NCBI GenBank assembly: GCA_963678705.1
Contig: OY783207.1
Location: 3,286,001-3,350,000, forward strand
From: Panorpa germanica
Lineage: Eukaryota > Arthropoda > Insecta > Mecoptera > Panorpidae
Direction: 5' to 3'
DNA length: 64,000 nt
Part shown: piece by piece, positions 13,149 through 26,590 of the stretch
Position numbering within the stretch: the stretch's first letter is position 1
How the letters are laid out: every line of letters begins with the position of its first letter
The notes under the pieces: generated by a model
Told to the model about the DNA's origin: nothing
Seen by the model: only the letters and a program-made list of their open reading frames with translations
The model's database searches: none
Translations under genes and position numbers: made by a program

Positions 13149-15948
13149 ACATAAGGTTTAGTATATCTACTATGTATTTATTATATATAGAGTTATGTTG
13201 TATAGTAAAACGAATTGTGATTGTAGTACAGAACGATGGAACTACGACTAAAGCAGATTGGTGAAAGCTTTCATGATGAAAGCAGCTGCAGATGAAATAG
13301 CTAAGAATACTTAAATATAATCATTTATGTAGAATTGGGAAAATCGGAGATGTGTCATCAAAGGAAATGGGGAAATCTTAATACGAAATGAGACATATTA
13401 TACATGTTGAATATATTTATAAGATTTATATTTTGGTTTGCTTTTATGATTCTAAAAATACAAAAAGGTTTTAATTAGATTTTAATAATCCTTCTTATGA
13501 TGTATATAATCTAAGACTGAAACAGATTCTTTTCTGACCTTCTAAATAAAAAAAGGATCGACATAGTTGTCCGACCGAGAAACGCCGACCGAGAATGTGA
13601 GAGCAGCATTATGCCTCTATCAATTCAAGTGATGTTTTTTCATGATTTTTGTAACTGTAAACAAGTTATCAGAAAATAATATTTACGTAAATAGTATTTT
13701 CACATAGAAGGTATGTTTTTTAATGTAAAATAAACGTAACGATAGATACGAGTTGCCTATCACTTTCCTATTCAGTAAAGTTGGCGAAAGAGACAAAATA
13801 AAATGCAATATGGAATAAGAATAATTGAGGGGCCTCACACATATCACATATTCCCGGTAAAAGGCACTGGATATAATACGTTTATCAAATGTTCGCTCTA
13901 GTGCTTGCTCGATTGATTTATTTGCCATAGGCCATGGGATATATAAGAGTATACAAGCATTACCTTGTTTCAATTTCCTGCTTCGTTTGATTTTCAATTA
14001 ATATTTCAGCGGAAATACCCAACCAGATGAAGGTGTATTAAAACCTGTATCAACAATCATAGAACGGATAACCTGCAAAGCACACGTCGAGACAGATATT
14101 GAAGATTCAAGAGATATATGTTTATCTCATTTTCTTTTATATATTTCAAAAGAACCACCGGATTTTGACAGGAATATAAAAACGAATTATTTTATGAAAT
14201 ATAAAAAAATCTGTTTTTAATCTAAATAAAATTTTGGGTAACCAAACTTAAATAAAAATGAGGCCTAGTAATTTAAAAACTCATTTTGTAAATGTTTTCA
14301 AATAAGGGATCAATATATCACAAGCAAGTCTTCGAGAAATTGTAAAACGTAACCCAGAAGATTTATCTATTTTGTATTAGACAAATTCTTTTAAAATTAA
14401 ACTTCAAGATATTTTTCTTTATTTTTAAGGATAATAAATTACGAGCAGCTGCCAAATTTCAGCACGTAGAGTAACGTGCAGTGTACGTGCATGGACACGT
14501 GACTAAATAATTTTAACGACAATCGTAGAATGTCTACGAATAACAACGACAGTGGTCAACGGTAATTAAACATTTAATCATAATTGCAAACACGTGCGAA
14601 GATATCGAGTAAGGGTTATCATGCAATGGGGTATGACTATTTCAAGACTATTTTCTCTTTGTTTTAGAAAGGTACATATTGAACAGAGATAAGATATTGC
14701 CACACGTGCTACATGCTACATAAGACAGACAGACCACAGCAAAGTTATGGTTCTTTAATCAAACAAGACAAAAATGTAACACACGGTATCAATGCTAAAG
14801 CTAGGCGCTGTAGAATTAAGAAATACAATTATAAATATTTTGTAAATCATTTATGGACAAGAAATGTTATTGAATTTGATTCCAGCAGTCTATTGAGTAC
14901 CTTTAGCTTCTACGCATGATTTTAACGATTTACAAAATCGGTATTATAGTACATGGTTCTTGAAGAACTAAATTCATTAATGATACTTACTATTTAACGA
15001 TAAACATTGTATTTTTTTCATAAAGTTTATTAGTAATTTTATGAGCTACATATTTTATTTATCTCTTAAGTAAATAATGAAATTTTCCTTGCGTTTTATA
15101 TCATTTTATGAGCTTGAATTATTAAACAGACATAAACCAAATTGCCTATAAAGCAGGATGATTAAATCTAAATTGCAACTAATTTTGGTAGGCAGCAGTA
15201 ATTATATTTTTAGTATGGTAAATATTCCTCTGAGTAGTCAAATATTTAATTTGGGATAATTCTATCTGGTTTTGTAGTATTCTTTAAACATTTTAAACAA
15301 CGAAGTGTGGCCAGGTTTAGGTAGTATGTAATATTGTGAACCTATCCTCCAGATTGTTCAGGTACACACTGATATTCCATTTCCGAGGTCAGCATCCAGT
15401 GTCCTGGACATTGTTTCCAACAGGATAATAAATGATCACATGGAACCATCCAGAAAGGGTAGGGACAGGTCAGGTCGACGAAGAATGTTGGTATATTCGT
15501 ATTGCCAGTTAAAGGTCAGAAACTGAAGTGGTCAGATAACCAAGGACCTTCATTAAATCTAATATTTTACATGTAATATGATATAATTCCTTAATGAGAT
15601 CAAAAGAGCAACTGAACTAAAGTAGACTCTTTCATCAAACATAGTTACAAGTGATTAATTAAATGTCGTTTTTCAATTCTCTGATAAACTTCAGTTACGT
15701 TTCACTAAGATACATCTACTAATGTTGAATTTTGGTAAAACAATACATAAAATGAAATATACCTTCCACCACCCTCTTTCTCTTTATATTTGCTATTCGT
15801 AACACTGTATTTTATATCTATAATAAACAAATCTACAAAAACACACAATTATTATATTACAATTAATGCGATATATGTATAACCTAGCTATTGAAATCGC
15901 AGCAATATAATAAAAAAACAATATGAAAATATAGATGTGTTTTACCCC
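13149..15948. other. No gene seen
   Basis: AT-rich. The 15300-15560 stretch is of more even composition (CATGGAACCATCCAGAAAGG) but carries no readable frame. Confidence 0.45.
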
Positions 15949-16762
15949 TAGAGCATATATATATGGAGAGAGAATGCTGGACCTGAAAGTGTGTCCAAAA
16001 TATGTGCGAGAGAGAAAGGTATACGTTCCTATTTGTTCTCTATGCACATGCATCGAAAGTGACAGTTATCAAGTCAGAGCTGTCTAGATGTAATACGTGA
16101 CAGTTGTTAAATATGACATTATATTGATGTAGAATAATGTAGATATGTATAAATATAAATAAATTATATATAAATATAACTAAAAACGTGAGTTCTGTCC
16201 ACTCATGAGTATATGTTTTCACTGAACGGTCACTGTTTTACCGGCAGACAAGCTTTGTACCAACGAAAGAAATATAAATTCTTTACATATTTAATATTTA
16301 TTATATCTAGATATGACGCCGACTGCTGTGTCTTCGGGTTCGATCCCCGGACCAGATAGATATTTTCTGGGTTTGGTTATTATGAACTTAATTTGATAGT
16401 ATTAAAACAAATGAACTGAGACTGATAGTATTAAAACAAATAAGATAAGAATTTGAACCGTATAAACACTCTGTAGATATGATGTTAAAAATACACGTTA
16501 CATGTGAAACAAATTAGAAAGACTGATTAAAAAATTAAAAGACAAATTAAAAATATGATCGGCAAGAAGGTTGAATAAGCCAAAGCCTAATTAAAAAAAA
16601 TATATATATATATATATATATATATCTAGATAGCTGTAACTTTCGACGAGTACGCATAGAGAACAAATAGGAACATATACCTTTCTCTCTCGCACACATT
16701 TTGGACACACTTTTAATCTATAGGAAATATAGGCTATTCACTCTCCATATATATATGCTCAA
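15949..16762. mobile_element. Foldback MITE with ~110-bp inverted ends, copy A
   Basis: Left end TAGAGCATATATATATGGAG and right end CTCCATATATATATGCTC are inverted. Further in, GCGAGAGAGAAAGGTATACG pairs with CATATACCTTTCTCTCTCGC. It is interrupted by a SINE-like insert at 16314-16621. Related to 62294-62866. Confidence 0.85.
16314..16621 (+). mobile_element. tRNA-derived SINE, nested in the foldback MITE
   Basis: 308-base insert flanked by an 11-base duplication ATATCTAGATA (16303-16313 and 16622-16632); the relative at 62294 lacks it. It begins near a Pol III B box, GGTTCGATCCC (16337-16347), with TCTGGGTTTGGTTATTATGA downstream, and ends in a (TA)n run. The A-box half is missing, so it is 5'-truncated. 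Confidence 0.8.
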
Positions 16763-17674
16763 AGGTTTTTCCTCGCATATCGAAGGTAAGGGATATATTT
16801 CTTTCATGATTAGTCATTAGTGATGTTCAACATTATGCATAATTCCCTTTATACCTTCGTTGCGCAGGGTATATCTTATCCGTTGTTGCTTTGTACAAAA
16901 AAATGAACCAAAGAAATGTAAGAAAACAAAAGAAAGGTATTCTAAATTATTGAAGCACACTTAAAACATATTGTTATTTGCAATATTCAAGAATTTATTC
17001 AAGAAAAAATAATACAAAGGAAAACTAAGGTTAAAAAACTCGAAACGTAGAAGCTGTAAAGGTCACGGTAAAAAAGCAAGTCTGAACATGTCTGGATCGT
17101 ATAACAGGTGCAGCTGAAAGAAGACGCGGGAGAAGTAGAAGAAGGATGTTGATATTGCGTTATTATTTTTAAATAATATAAGTTAATTATTATGAAATAG
17201 GAAAATCAAATAATTAAATTAGAAATACAACAAAATAAAAGTGACAGAATATTTTATCAAGCTTCGTTGTCAATATATCAGTCGGTATAAAATATAAATC
17301 CCGTTATTATTTAAATACGATCATAAACATACAATAATAATGAATTCAATAACATTATTAAGCAATGTTTCCCACCCCTGTTCTGTGGTATAGCTTTAAT
17401 ACTTTACACCACAAAGTTTACCATCATTAAAAGTTTCTTCAATTATAAAGTATAGAATGATGGTTCTAACTTCATAACACTTGTTTTCCGGTTAGAAAAT
17501 GACACGTAGAAACCAAGTTTCGAAAGCTTTCTAGAAGAAACCAAATAAATTAACCGCTCTTATATTCTTTGTTATACATAGTTTACTAGATCAGTAGTTA
17601 CCAACCATTTGCTATAAGTCGTGCAGTAAGGTAGGTAAAAATTCATAGTCCATCACTAGTTAGAAATATTTTAT
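16763..17674. other. No gene seen
   Basis: AT-rich, nothing recognisable. Confidence 0.5.
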
Positions 17675-17900
17675 ATTTTACTATAGTTTAAATTACAAGA
17701 GTTCACCGGCGACTCATATTTAAAACAAGTTGTTAAAAGTATTATAAAACAAGTATTTAAAAAGCACAAAGCAATTATTTTTCTATAATGTATATAGAAA
17801 CGAGTAAGATAAAATTCATTATTGTATTATAGATTTATACTGCTGTGATAACCTCTTTTAAGTATAAGTCATCGCCGAACTCTCGCAATTTGAACTATAG
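17675..17900 (+). repeat. Dispersed repeat, partner of 51440
   Basis: ATAGTTTAAATTACAAGAG and TCTTTTAAG...CGAACTCTCG recur in order at 51440-51590. Confidence 0.5.
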
Positions 17901-18567
17901 CTAGACCCGGTCATGTCCAGTCTGACAAATGAGAAAGTAAATAAAAGACACACAAACAAACACTTACATCAACTGGAAAGAATTAAATTCGATTTTTGAA
18001 AACAAAATTTCAAACCAATCGAATCAACTACTTTTCGCCACCATATACACACTGAATTATTATATATAAAGATATGTATATAATAAAGTAGGCTTAAGTA
18101 TGTTATGTATTAATTATTTTTATATTGTGAAGTAATGTAACTTTTATATTTTTGATTATTGGCAGAATAAGCCAAAGCACTAGTTAAATATCACACTAGT
18201 AAATGTACCAAAACTCTAAATGAATTCTTTCTCGCATAACATTGCTTATTTTTATATCAAAACTTGGTGCGTTATTGTTCTTGATGTTAAGCTAAAGTGT
18301 TGTTATTAAACTTCTTAATTAAACAGTAAAAGCAATATTATGTATAGCATTGAAAAAATGTAGCAATAAGAACATAATAGAACAACTGATGTAGTAAAAG
18401 TGTTGGGGAAAATAAAACTGAGTGCATTTTTGTGTTTTTAGACTGATGCTGTGATATTTTCCTAGTTAGATGTTCGCAGTTATATTAAAAGTGACCACAT
18501 TTTTTCTCGGTTGTGTCGTGAGTTAAATTCGAACATATCACTCAATATACAAATCCATAAATAGCTT

Positions 18568-18835
18568 TTAGATAGTATCAACTTTTAAACGATATGTGAC
18601 ATATTTATTTAATTGAATATTACAATTAGGTAATGAGGGGATAAGGTCAAATCGATACAAAAAAAATATATTTTCAAAAATGTTTTTTGACGACACAGTT
18701 AATATATAATTATTTCTATAATTACTACATGATAAAATAACATTTGAAGAATACTTTGTGAAATTTTCATAAATAAATATCAAGAAATGAGGCATTGACA
18801 GCGAATCTCCGCAGACGTCACAAAAAAAAAATTCA
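18568..18835 (-). repeat. Dispersed repeat, partner of 7575
   Basis: Reverse-oriented relative of 7575-7800. Includes TTAAACGATATGTGACAT, similar to the mariner leader fragments. Confidence 0.55.
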
Positions 18836-21800
18836 TTAGTATAAATAAATAAAGAATTTTTAATTTAAAAAAATGCAAATTACATAGAACTATGTTTCAA
18901 ACAGATGTATATGTAATAATATATATTGACTCCCTCACTTTTAAGTTTTCAGGATGAAAATCTCAAATTACAAAATTCCTAACAATTTAACTATGCATGT
19001 AAATTACTTAGAATTTACAACATCATTAAAAAGTGAAGATCAAAGTGATATTACTAATGAAAGTATAATTTATTTAGCATTATTTTTAGGTTTAACGTCT
19101 TTATGAATAATATAACATCTGCCAACATTAAAAATGTAAAATATTTGATTAGAATATAAATAGATAAAGTTAGTCAGAGTGTAATACAGAAGGTATTCTA
19201 ATTCACATGGATAGAAATTTAATAGAAGAATACTTTTTAAATAATATCCTTCTAATTTTAGTTATTAAATATTGTTTTGTCTGTCATCTGGTGCTTTCGC
19301 AGTTATCTCTTTCACACAACGGCAAATATAATTTACCGCACTCTTCTATTTCCGAGACTAAAATCGGTCTGGCACCTATTTAGCAACCGAATTTATATCT
19401 GTCAATTTATTTTTAGGTTCTTTAATAGCTTAACTATATCATATTAAAATTTCAACAATAATAAAATGATTAGAAAATATCATTTTTTAACTATTAAAAC
19501 AGGGTCTGGCACGGAGACCTAAGCGTCTGGCGCTTTTAAATATATATTCCTAAAAAGATATAGAAAATTATTGAAAACACGACCTGTACAAATTGCATTC
19601 GCACATTCATATCGAGCTTGAATAAGGAAAAAAACATTCATTTGATTTAATATATTATTACTCTTTGCTATTGCTAAAAATAAAAGACGTTATAAAAATA
19701 ATCCAAAGCAAGGGGTTTAAGTTTATAAAAACCGATTCAGAGTACATATTAAATAAAGCCTACCTGCCTCAGTACAAAGTAAATCTGTTTTTAAAAGCAT
19801 GAAGCAGAAAATAGAAATACAAACGTATATTTATAAAATAAGAGATTAAAGTGATATATGCTTCCAAATTTGCATCTACGTTCAAAGCTCTTACAAGACA
19901 ATAAGCGACTGAAGCGCCATCTGTTTCCCGTTACATTGTTTTGTTTGATGTGGCACTCTACAACCTGTTTTTCTTCATTTAGCATAAACGATGATCATAT
20001 TTTATAAACTGTGCGCTATGGCTTTCATATAGTTTATTTATGATAATACAAATTTATTGTTATTTAGAGACAAAAATATCTACAGGACGTGGAGGATAAC
20101 CTCCTGGGTGCCGTGAATGTCTGGGGACAATTTTAATGGAGTATGGTGCTGTATGTATAACATACCTTTATTTATTTAAGTCGAGAATAATGATGCTATG
20201 CTTTATTAAACTTTTACAGAAACATTGTAATTCTGCAGCTGGATTCGAGACGGATAGAAAATTTATTGTGTCATGTCTAGTTAAGGTCTGTCCTATAAGC
20301 CTCGTTTCGGATAAGTTTCGGACTCGTGATAAATTAAGGCTCTCCGCACACGAGTTGACTAATTGCAAACTAGTCGAGCCGCTATAGAATTTTTAACAAT
20401 AGCATAATAGGGAATTTTATTGTGTCGTATTTGTATGTATGTATGTATTTAAATAATTTCGAGCAAGCATACCCTGCGACCGAGAAACAGAGTAGCTGAA
20501 AACGTGCTCAAAACCAGTTTAGTTTCGTTCGTGCCGTGTGTTTTCTTTCACTGGTATACATGTTCGTTCTATCACTAACAACATAGTTCCATTCTCATTC
20601 GTTTCGGGCAGATTCGGGGCTAAGGTTTGCAATCAGTCGCCTCATGTACGATATGGAGGACCTTATTGTACTTATTTAATTGATCCATCTCTCGATTGTA
20701 TAATCGACTTTTACAATTTTTTTCTCACTACTTTTAATTTCTTAATTTCTTACACTATAATTAAAAACCAACAAAAAAATATTGTACCCAAACATCTAAT
20801 TTATAATTAAAGTTAATCAATTTATTTTACACCAAGTTGTTGTTACATCAGTTTTCTTTATATCTATAATGAAACAAAGAAATCTACATATTTTCTAATA
20901 AAATACCTGAGAAAAGAGAGATATTACTACTAAAATGATTAACTGTGTTGAACAAATATGTTAGTCAACAGAGCTGTAAATCATATTTGACGTAATCGTA
21001 TGCCATCTCTTTTGCACTCTTGTTAAATAATAGAGATAGAAATAGATTATAAGGGTAAGGCATAGGTACTGCATAACATTAAAGATCGAAATGATGTTTT
21101 ATAAACTTATCTCTCACGTAAGAAAAGAACATGACGATGAATATTTTAGATTAGTAACGAACGAGTCTACCTCACTGACAATATTTTTAACCATTCAGTT
21201 TCTTTATTAAAAAGTCGATAGTTTTTTATTAGTTATTTGGCACGACGCCATCTAAATGCACTTGAAATGAAAGTAAAGTTAGAATTTCCTTTGGATGACG
21301 CTAAACGTCATGGAACTGTATTTAAGTGCACTTTGGTAACGGATCTAACGTCTGCCGTTTACTGTCTAGACTGTAAATCATTATTGAAGGTTTTCTTACG
21401 CTATAAATATTTGAACAGGAGGAGTGCCGCCATCGTGGCCAAGATCGTTGAACCTTTGGCAATACATCGTAATTCAGTGCAAGGAACCGAATTCGCTATT
21501 ATTTATTATGTTATTTAATTAATTTAATTTCGTTATTTAGATTCTTTTAAAGTTATATATGTGGAAAACAATAACCAATCCGCTAATCTGATGTGGAATC
21601 AAGGTACTCTTATTTAATTTAGGGCAAATGTCAATTCAATTAATATTCATCTATGTAATATCTTAGTTTCTTGTCAGGATGATAAAGAATCACATAATTT
21701 GTTTAATAATTTATTTAATAAAATAATAACGATGAAAATAATACAATAAGGTTACAATATAAACGTTGGTATTTACTTTACAAATACAGAACAATGAATG

Positions 21801-22136
21801 AACAAACCATCTTAAATTCTAGTTATTATATACTCAGTCCTACATTAGTTTTCAGCTAGATTTAATAGGTTTATTTTTATTACTTTTGAGAATGCGTTTA
21901 GTTAATTTCGGTAAGCACATTCCTTCACGTATTCAATCAGTGGTTTAACGTTTCACACATTTTAATTGCTTTAACCTTTCACTTGGTTTCCGTTCACAAT
22001 ATACACTTATTAATCACATTCTTTTACGACTTTTCTAGCTCGGGTGTTATAGTTATGATTTCTTTGTATGCTCGATTTATTTTTACGACTCCACATATAT
22101 ATATACTATAAAAAAAGTTGGTCCAAAAAAGGTTTA
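18836..22136. other. No gene confirmed
   Basis: Mostly AT-rich. More balanced stretches at 20460-20700 and 21230-21480 hold 90-residue frames without recognisable domains or splice structure. GTCTGGCAC occurs twice near 19370 and 19500. Confidence 0.4.
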
Positions 22137-22265
22137 GGCTGCACTGCAAAATTCTGTAATGCAATCATATAAATGTACTATGCTGATTTAAAAGTCGTAC
22201 GGAAATTATTGTTTATATATTTTTGTTACTATTATTTTCGCGCTATTGTTTTTCGCAGTGCAGCC
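22137..22265. mobile_element. Small MITE with TTA target duplication
   Basis: 129 bases between TTA and TTA. Ends are GGCTGCACTGCAAAA and TTTTTCGCAGTGCAGCC (11 perfect inverted bases, more with a gap). A TTA duplication with GG...CC ends is typical of PIF/Harbinger-type elements. Confidence 0.7.
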
Positions 22266-23436
22266 TTAGCCTAAGAAAAAGACATCCAAATCATTTTATC
22301 GATCAATTTTTAAGGACAATACTGATTTTAGACGGACAATTTGAAAGGTTAAAATATGAGTTTTTATTTTGTAAACACGTTTTTAAATTATGAATTAAGG
22401 TATTTCTAAATATAAATAAAATCTCATAAATATTTTACGGATTTATGAATACATTAAAAGAAATGCGGAGTTTTTAGGATTTTGTAAATTATATTATTTA
22501 AATGCAGTAAAACTCGTAATACTTAAAATCCCTCGTAAATAATTAAAATTAATGTTTTTAAAACGATGTAAAATATAAAATGCTTTTAAGAAAATGCAAA
22601 TTATAGAAATAATAAATGACTGTAGCAAATACAGATCATAGACCTTCGTAAAATATGGTTAATGTGTTGTAGTATGAATCAGTGTTATATATAATATACG
22701 GTATAAAATATTGGAAATGTATATCTACTTGTACACATTTTTACGAAAAGTATTAACTTTAAAAGAGTTTGCACTTTTATATAATAAGCTTTATTAACGT
22801 TTAGAGAAATGCATGTTGAAAGATAAGGTTTCTTATGTTATCTTACATTATATTAACGTAACAACATGTATGTAAAACTGTATTTAGCAGAAAATATCTT
22901 CAGAATTTATGTTGTGCAACATTGCCTTACAATACATATTTTAGATGAAATCTTACACTTGATCTAATTAAAATGTATTATCTGTAGTTAAGGTGCTTTT
23001 CAGCGAAGAGTTTAAACATCTTTCCCCGCATTTTTTAATTCATTTCTTTAACGTGGATCAGATCGATGACCCGACTATCACCGTCTGCAAAGACTAGAAT
23101 TTTAATAACACTATCGTCTGAAATATTCGTGATCGTATAAAAAAAGTGTACTTTAATAGAAAATATATACCGGCTAGAAAATATAGCTACAAAACACCTA
23201 TAAGATTAAAGTGCTGGCGTCCCGTTCCTTAATGGCATCTACGTTGAAACCAGACGCTGATGCTGGCAAAAAACACGAGGCAATAAACCTGCATAAGTAA
23301 TAAGTGCATTACAAAATAAGCAGATTTTGTTTAAGAGTTTGTCAACGAATTTATTACAACAAAAGCATTGTGTTAATTTCATTATTGATGACCTGACCAT
23401 TTGATGATGCCAGGCTGGAGTAAGTGATAAAATTGG
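22266..23436. other. No gene seen
   Basis: AT-rich spacer. Confidence 0.5.
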
Positions 23437-23972
23437 TAATAACTCCTTATGTGTAAGGAAATATTAACAATTAAAAAAGTCATTTTGTCTCCTTAATTAT
23501 TAAAGGGATTCAACGTTGTACATATTCCAAATGCATGTGACATCAAAATCGCTGCCAACCTTACAGCTCATAAATCTCTGCTATATGCATTTATATATCA
23601 AAATATCAAATATTATTTACAGCTATTTCAAGAAACAATAAAATTCCAATATTATGTCTGCCGTAACAGGGTTAAATAAAATAAAAACTTATTATTCTTT
23701 GATTTGACTTGATTAATTGACTACCAACAGCTACAGAACATTACCACAGCACTGACCACTTAACAAATAACTGACGTTAAAATGCATTCCACGCCATACA
23801 AATATGGCCGACCATTTTTAGCGCTAAAACTACAATTCAAATTTTTAATTGCTATATCTCCGTCAACATTTAGATATTTAATAAAATAGACACGCCAATA
23901 CACATTTATTAACATCAATTTCAATCAACAATTGAAAAATCGACCACTAAAAAATGAGGACACAAGCCCATT
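23437..23972 (+). mobile_element. 16-bp-TIR MITE, 5'-truncated copy
   Basis: Matches the family from the TAATAACTCCTTAT block to the intact right terminus AGGACACAAGCCCATT; the left ~90 bases are missing. Ends about 900 bases upstream of LRR gene 1. Confidence 0.85.
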
Positions 23973-24819
23973 GCAAGCACGTCCCTTGCAATAACCTAAT
24001 TTGTAACATCTATCGCACCAACAAACATTAAAATGACTGGCATTAGGAGGGGATACGGAATCAACCATTTTGTGAATGGAATTAGGTCTAATTTCAGACC
24101 CCAATTTATTATCATGGCCTAAGTCGTTTTATAAAACTTAGTTTTGTGTTATCTTCGCAAACTAGGAAACAGGTCCAATTTTCCTTGCGCTACAAATCGC
24201 TTCTTGTTGGGTTTTAACTTGTAAGAAACGTTGAACAGGGCAAATTTGTTCAAAATGTTGTGCTTTTAAAGGTCGATAAACCTAGAACTAACTAGTGCCA
24301 TAAATTGTACGTATCGTATTGGGCAATATGTACTTTTTTTGTAAAACAAACCAACCGCACTAAAACTGCTAGAAATAGATAATTGTGGTGCAAGAAAGAT
24401 AATACAATATTAATGCGGGATATGAAATAAAATTTATGTAAACTAAACAAGGTTATTCTTTGGAACTAGCTAACCCGGTAGACGTTATCCTGTGCTACTA
24501 TGTCCGCAAATGTTGTTTGGCAAATTGTGAATCAAGCGAATAGTGACGAAAAATTGATTCAGTTGTTTATTTTCAGTTGAATTTAAATTTGGGCAAGGCA
24601 ACATCTGTCGGGTTGGCTAGTTAATGTATATGTTCTTAAATTTCGAAACTAATATGTTAGATTATAATGTAATTGTAATTGAACAAATATCAGCGCGATA
24701 ATGACATCCTGTAAGTCATTACCTAATCATCATTCTATGAACAATTCTACTTCAGTTAGACATAAATATTTTAGTTGTATGCAGAGTCTCTTTGAAATAT
24801 TAATTATTTTAAGTAGTCG
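23973..24819. other. Upstream flank of LRR gene 1
   Basis: No coding features. Probably holds regulatory sequence for LRR gene 1; no convincing NF-kB-type site was found by eye. Confidence 0.4.
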
Positions 24820-24827
24820 TATAAAAT
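24820..24827 (+). promoter_or_regulatory. TATA-like box of LRR gene 1
   Basis: TATAAAAT within the context AAGTAGTCGTATAAAAT, 61 bases before the ATG. The same context recurs before LRR gene 2, which supports a conserved core promoter. No start-site data are available. Confidence 0.5.
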
Positions 24828-24880
24828 CGTTAAAAATTTGTCAATTTTACATTTAAAAAATACGAAAATATTAGTGAAAA

Positions 24881-26359
24881 ATGTATCTAAAAATAATAAA
24901 TATTTTGTGCGTTTTTTATTTTTTTGAAAATGTCTGCGGAATGAGTGATCGGTTAATTTTACATTGTGATACTGATGTCACACATATTAAGACTTCAAAA
25001 AATGTAAAAATTATTTGTAATAATTCTTCTGAATCAATTTCCAATAAATTTGATACAATCTTTAGACTATTGAGCGAGGTGCAGGCGTTGAGCTTGGATA
25101 ATAACGAACTTACTAACCTGGATTTCATATGTGAAAACAGAGAAGAATTAGTAAATTTCAGTGCAAGTTTTAATCAAATAACTTACATTTTGGATAATAC
25201 TCTTTCAAGGATGTCTAATTTAAAAATTTGTAAACTTGATCACAATTTAATAAACACAATTTCGTCTTGGACATTTTCAGAATTAAATAAACTGGAAGAG
25301 TTATATTTGAATGACAATAATATTACATCGATTAAAAATGTATTCCAAAATTATTTCACATCTTTAAAGAAGTTATTTTTAAATAACAACAAAATTCAAC
25401 ATATTGATAAAATGGAATTTAATGCAATGGGCACTAATCTTAAAGTACTACATCTTGAAAATAATAATATAAATGATATATGTTTTATGAAAAATTTGAA
25501 AAGTGTTTCTAAGGTATATTTAACACGAAATAACATTAAAGATATACAAAATTGTTTCACAACGAACAAGGAATTAGAAGTGCTTTGGTTAAATCACAAC
25601 AAAATAACACAGATTAAAAAAATAGGGTTTAAATATAACTCCAACTTAAAAGTGATTAACTTAAGTTACAATGAGATAGACACGATCAAGTCGCTGGCAT
25701 TTATACGCTTGAAACAATTACAATTTCTTTATTTGAATGATAATAAAATTAAAACTATAGAAGGAAATACGTTCAATCATTTGGTGAATATAAAGTACGT
25801 GGATTTATCAAACAATAGGTTGAATCTCAACCTGATGGACTTGCCGCACAATGAATTGTTAGCGGTTTTGAAGATACGTAATTCTACAACTGCGCTGCAG
25901 GGTACTATAAAAGTAAACAATGATTTAATCTCCTTGGATATTTCAGATACAAAAATCAGGTTGACGAATTTGGAATCTGAGGAAAATAGATACAGTCAAT
26001 TGACAAGGATTTGTTCTAAAGAAGATGCAACAATTCAAAAATTAACGCAATTTCCCTTGATAACAAATATGCGTCGTAGTAATACAATGCAAGCAGAAAG
26101 TAATTCAGAAGAATCAGAGTTGAAATGTTTAACCAAACTTACGTTATCTATTTTATCAATTTTAAGCAATATTATGCTTGTAGTGGCGTTGATAATAATC
26201 TTTATCAACAACAAGAAGAAGAACAAGCCTAAACCCAAATTAACAGCAGAAAGTGAACCCATGGAAATAGAGGAAGAACATATATATACCGATATTATAT
26301 ACGCTGAAGCTACAAACGCAATTGAAGTGAATTTAGGAAGATCCAGTGGCAGCTCGTGA
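24881..26359 (+). CDS. LRR type I transmembrane protein, cluster gene 1
   Basis: Single uninterrupted 492-residue reading frame. Seen: a hydrophobic signal peptide (about residues 1-20); from about residue 68 to 340, some 11-12 leucine-rich repeats of the L-x-x-L-x-L-x-x-N-x-I type (LEELYLNDNNITSI, LKKLFLNNNKI, LEVLWLNHNKI, LKVINLSYNEI); a degenerate cap; one transmembrane helix (about 422-441); a Lys-rich stop-transfer stretch; and a ~50-residue tail with acidic EEEHIYTDIIY (Tyr469 and Tyr474). Many N-x-S/T sites fit an extracellular domain. The start is the first ATG, and a TATA-like TATAAAAT lies 61 bases upstream. Gene 2, with the same architecture and closely similar residues, follows 520 bases downstream. 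LRR ectodomains of this kind bind proteins or glycans; adhesion or immune recognition is inference. I do not recognise a named orthologue. No intron is visible. Confidence 0.93.
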   Translation: MYLKIINILCVFYFFENVCGMSDRLILHCDTDVTHIKTSKNVKIICNNSSESISNKFDTIFRLLSEVQALSLDNNELTNLDFICENREELVNFSASFNQITYILDNTLSRMSNLKICKLDHNLINTISSWTFSELNKLEELYLNDNNITSIKNVFQNYFTSLKKLFLNNNKIQHIDKMEFNAMGTNLKVLHLENNNINDICFMKNLKSVSKVYLTRNNIKDIQNCFTTNKELEVLWLNHNKITQIKKIGFKYNSNLKVINLSYNEIDTIKSLAFIRLKQLQFLYLNDNKIKTIEGNTFNHLVNIKYVDLSNNRLNLNLMDLPHNELLAVLKIRNSTTALQGTIKVNNDLISLDISDTKIRLTNLESEENRYSQLTRICSKEDATIQKLTQFPLITNMRRSNTMQAESNSEESELKCLTKLTLSILSILSNIMLVVALIIIFINNKKKNKPKPKLTAESEPMEIEEEHIYTDIIYAEATNAIEVNLGRSSGSS

Positions 26360-26489
26360 TTGTCTTTCAATACTTTTTGTTCAGTATTTTAAAGTTTTGA
26401 AACAATAGCTAAGTATTAATTCTATCGCTTGCAATATCACCAAAAAGAACTTTGATTGAAATTAGGTTGTGCACGTTTTATACAACATC

Positions 26490-26590
26490 AAACATTATTA
26501 AACTATTAATAAAATCAAAACCGGGTAATTTAAAACGTAGAATAGCTTTCGCTAATTAGAAGTGTTTTCGAGGCATGTAAGTTCATAAGA
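26490..26590 (+). pseudogene. Relic of a gene-3-type LRR gene 5' end
   Basis: This ~100-base stretch aligns with the 5' flank and signal-peptide codons of the gene at 30123. CCGGGTAATTTAAAACGTAG matches CCGGGTGATTTGAAAACGTAG, followed by CTTTCGCTAATTAG in both and then an ATGTAAG-containing segment. About 27 bases that hold the start codon in gene 3 are missing here. Only the extreme 5' end survives; a fragment of a MITE follows immediately. I read it as the remains of another member of the cluster between genes 1 and 2. Confidence 0.6.

Noticed and set aside
16337..16347. tRNA gene suggested by a perfect B box
   Set aside because: No acceptor stem, D arm or anticodon arm can be formed upstream; the segment is a SINE insert with target duplication.
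20136..20387. Overlapping frames on both strands
   Set aside because: Neither strand shows a family motif; the overlap suggests chance.
21237..21518. 93-residue plus-strand frame of balanced composition
   Set aside because: No recognisable domain, no splice context and no paralogue; kept only as an unexplained stretch.
24916..25128. Minus-strand frame opposite LRR gene 1
   Set aside because: Shadow of the LRR coding sequence, as are similar frames opposite genes 2 and 3.
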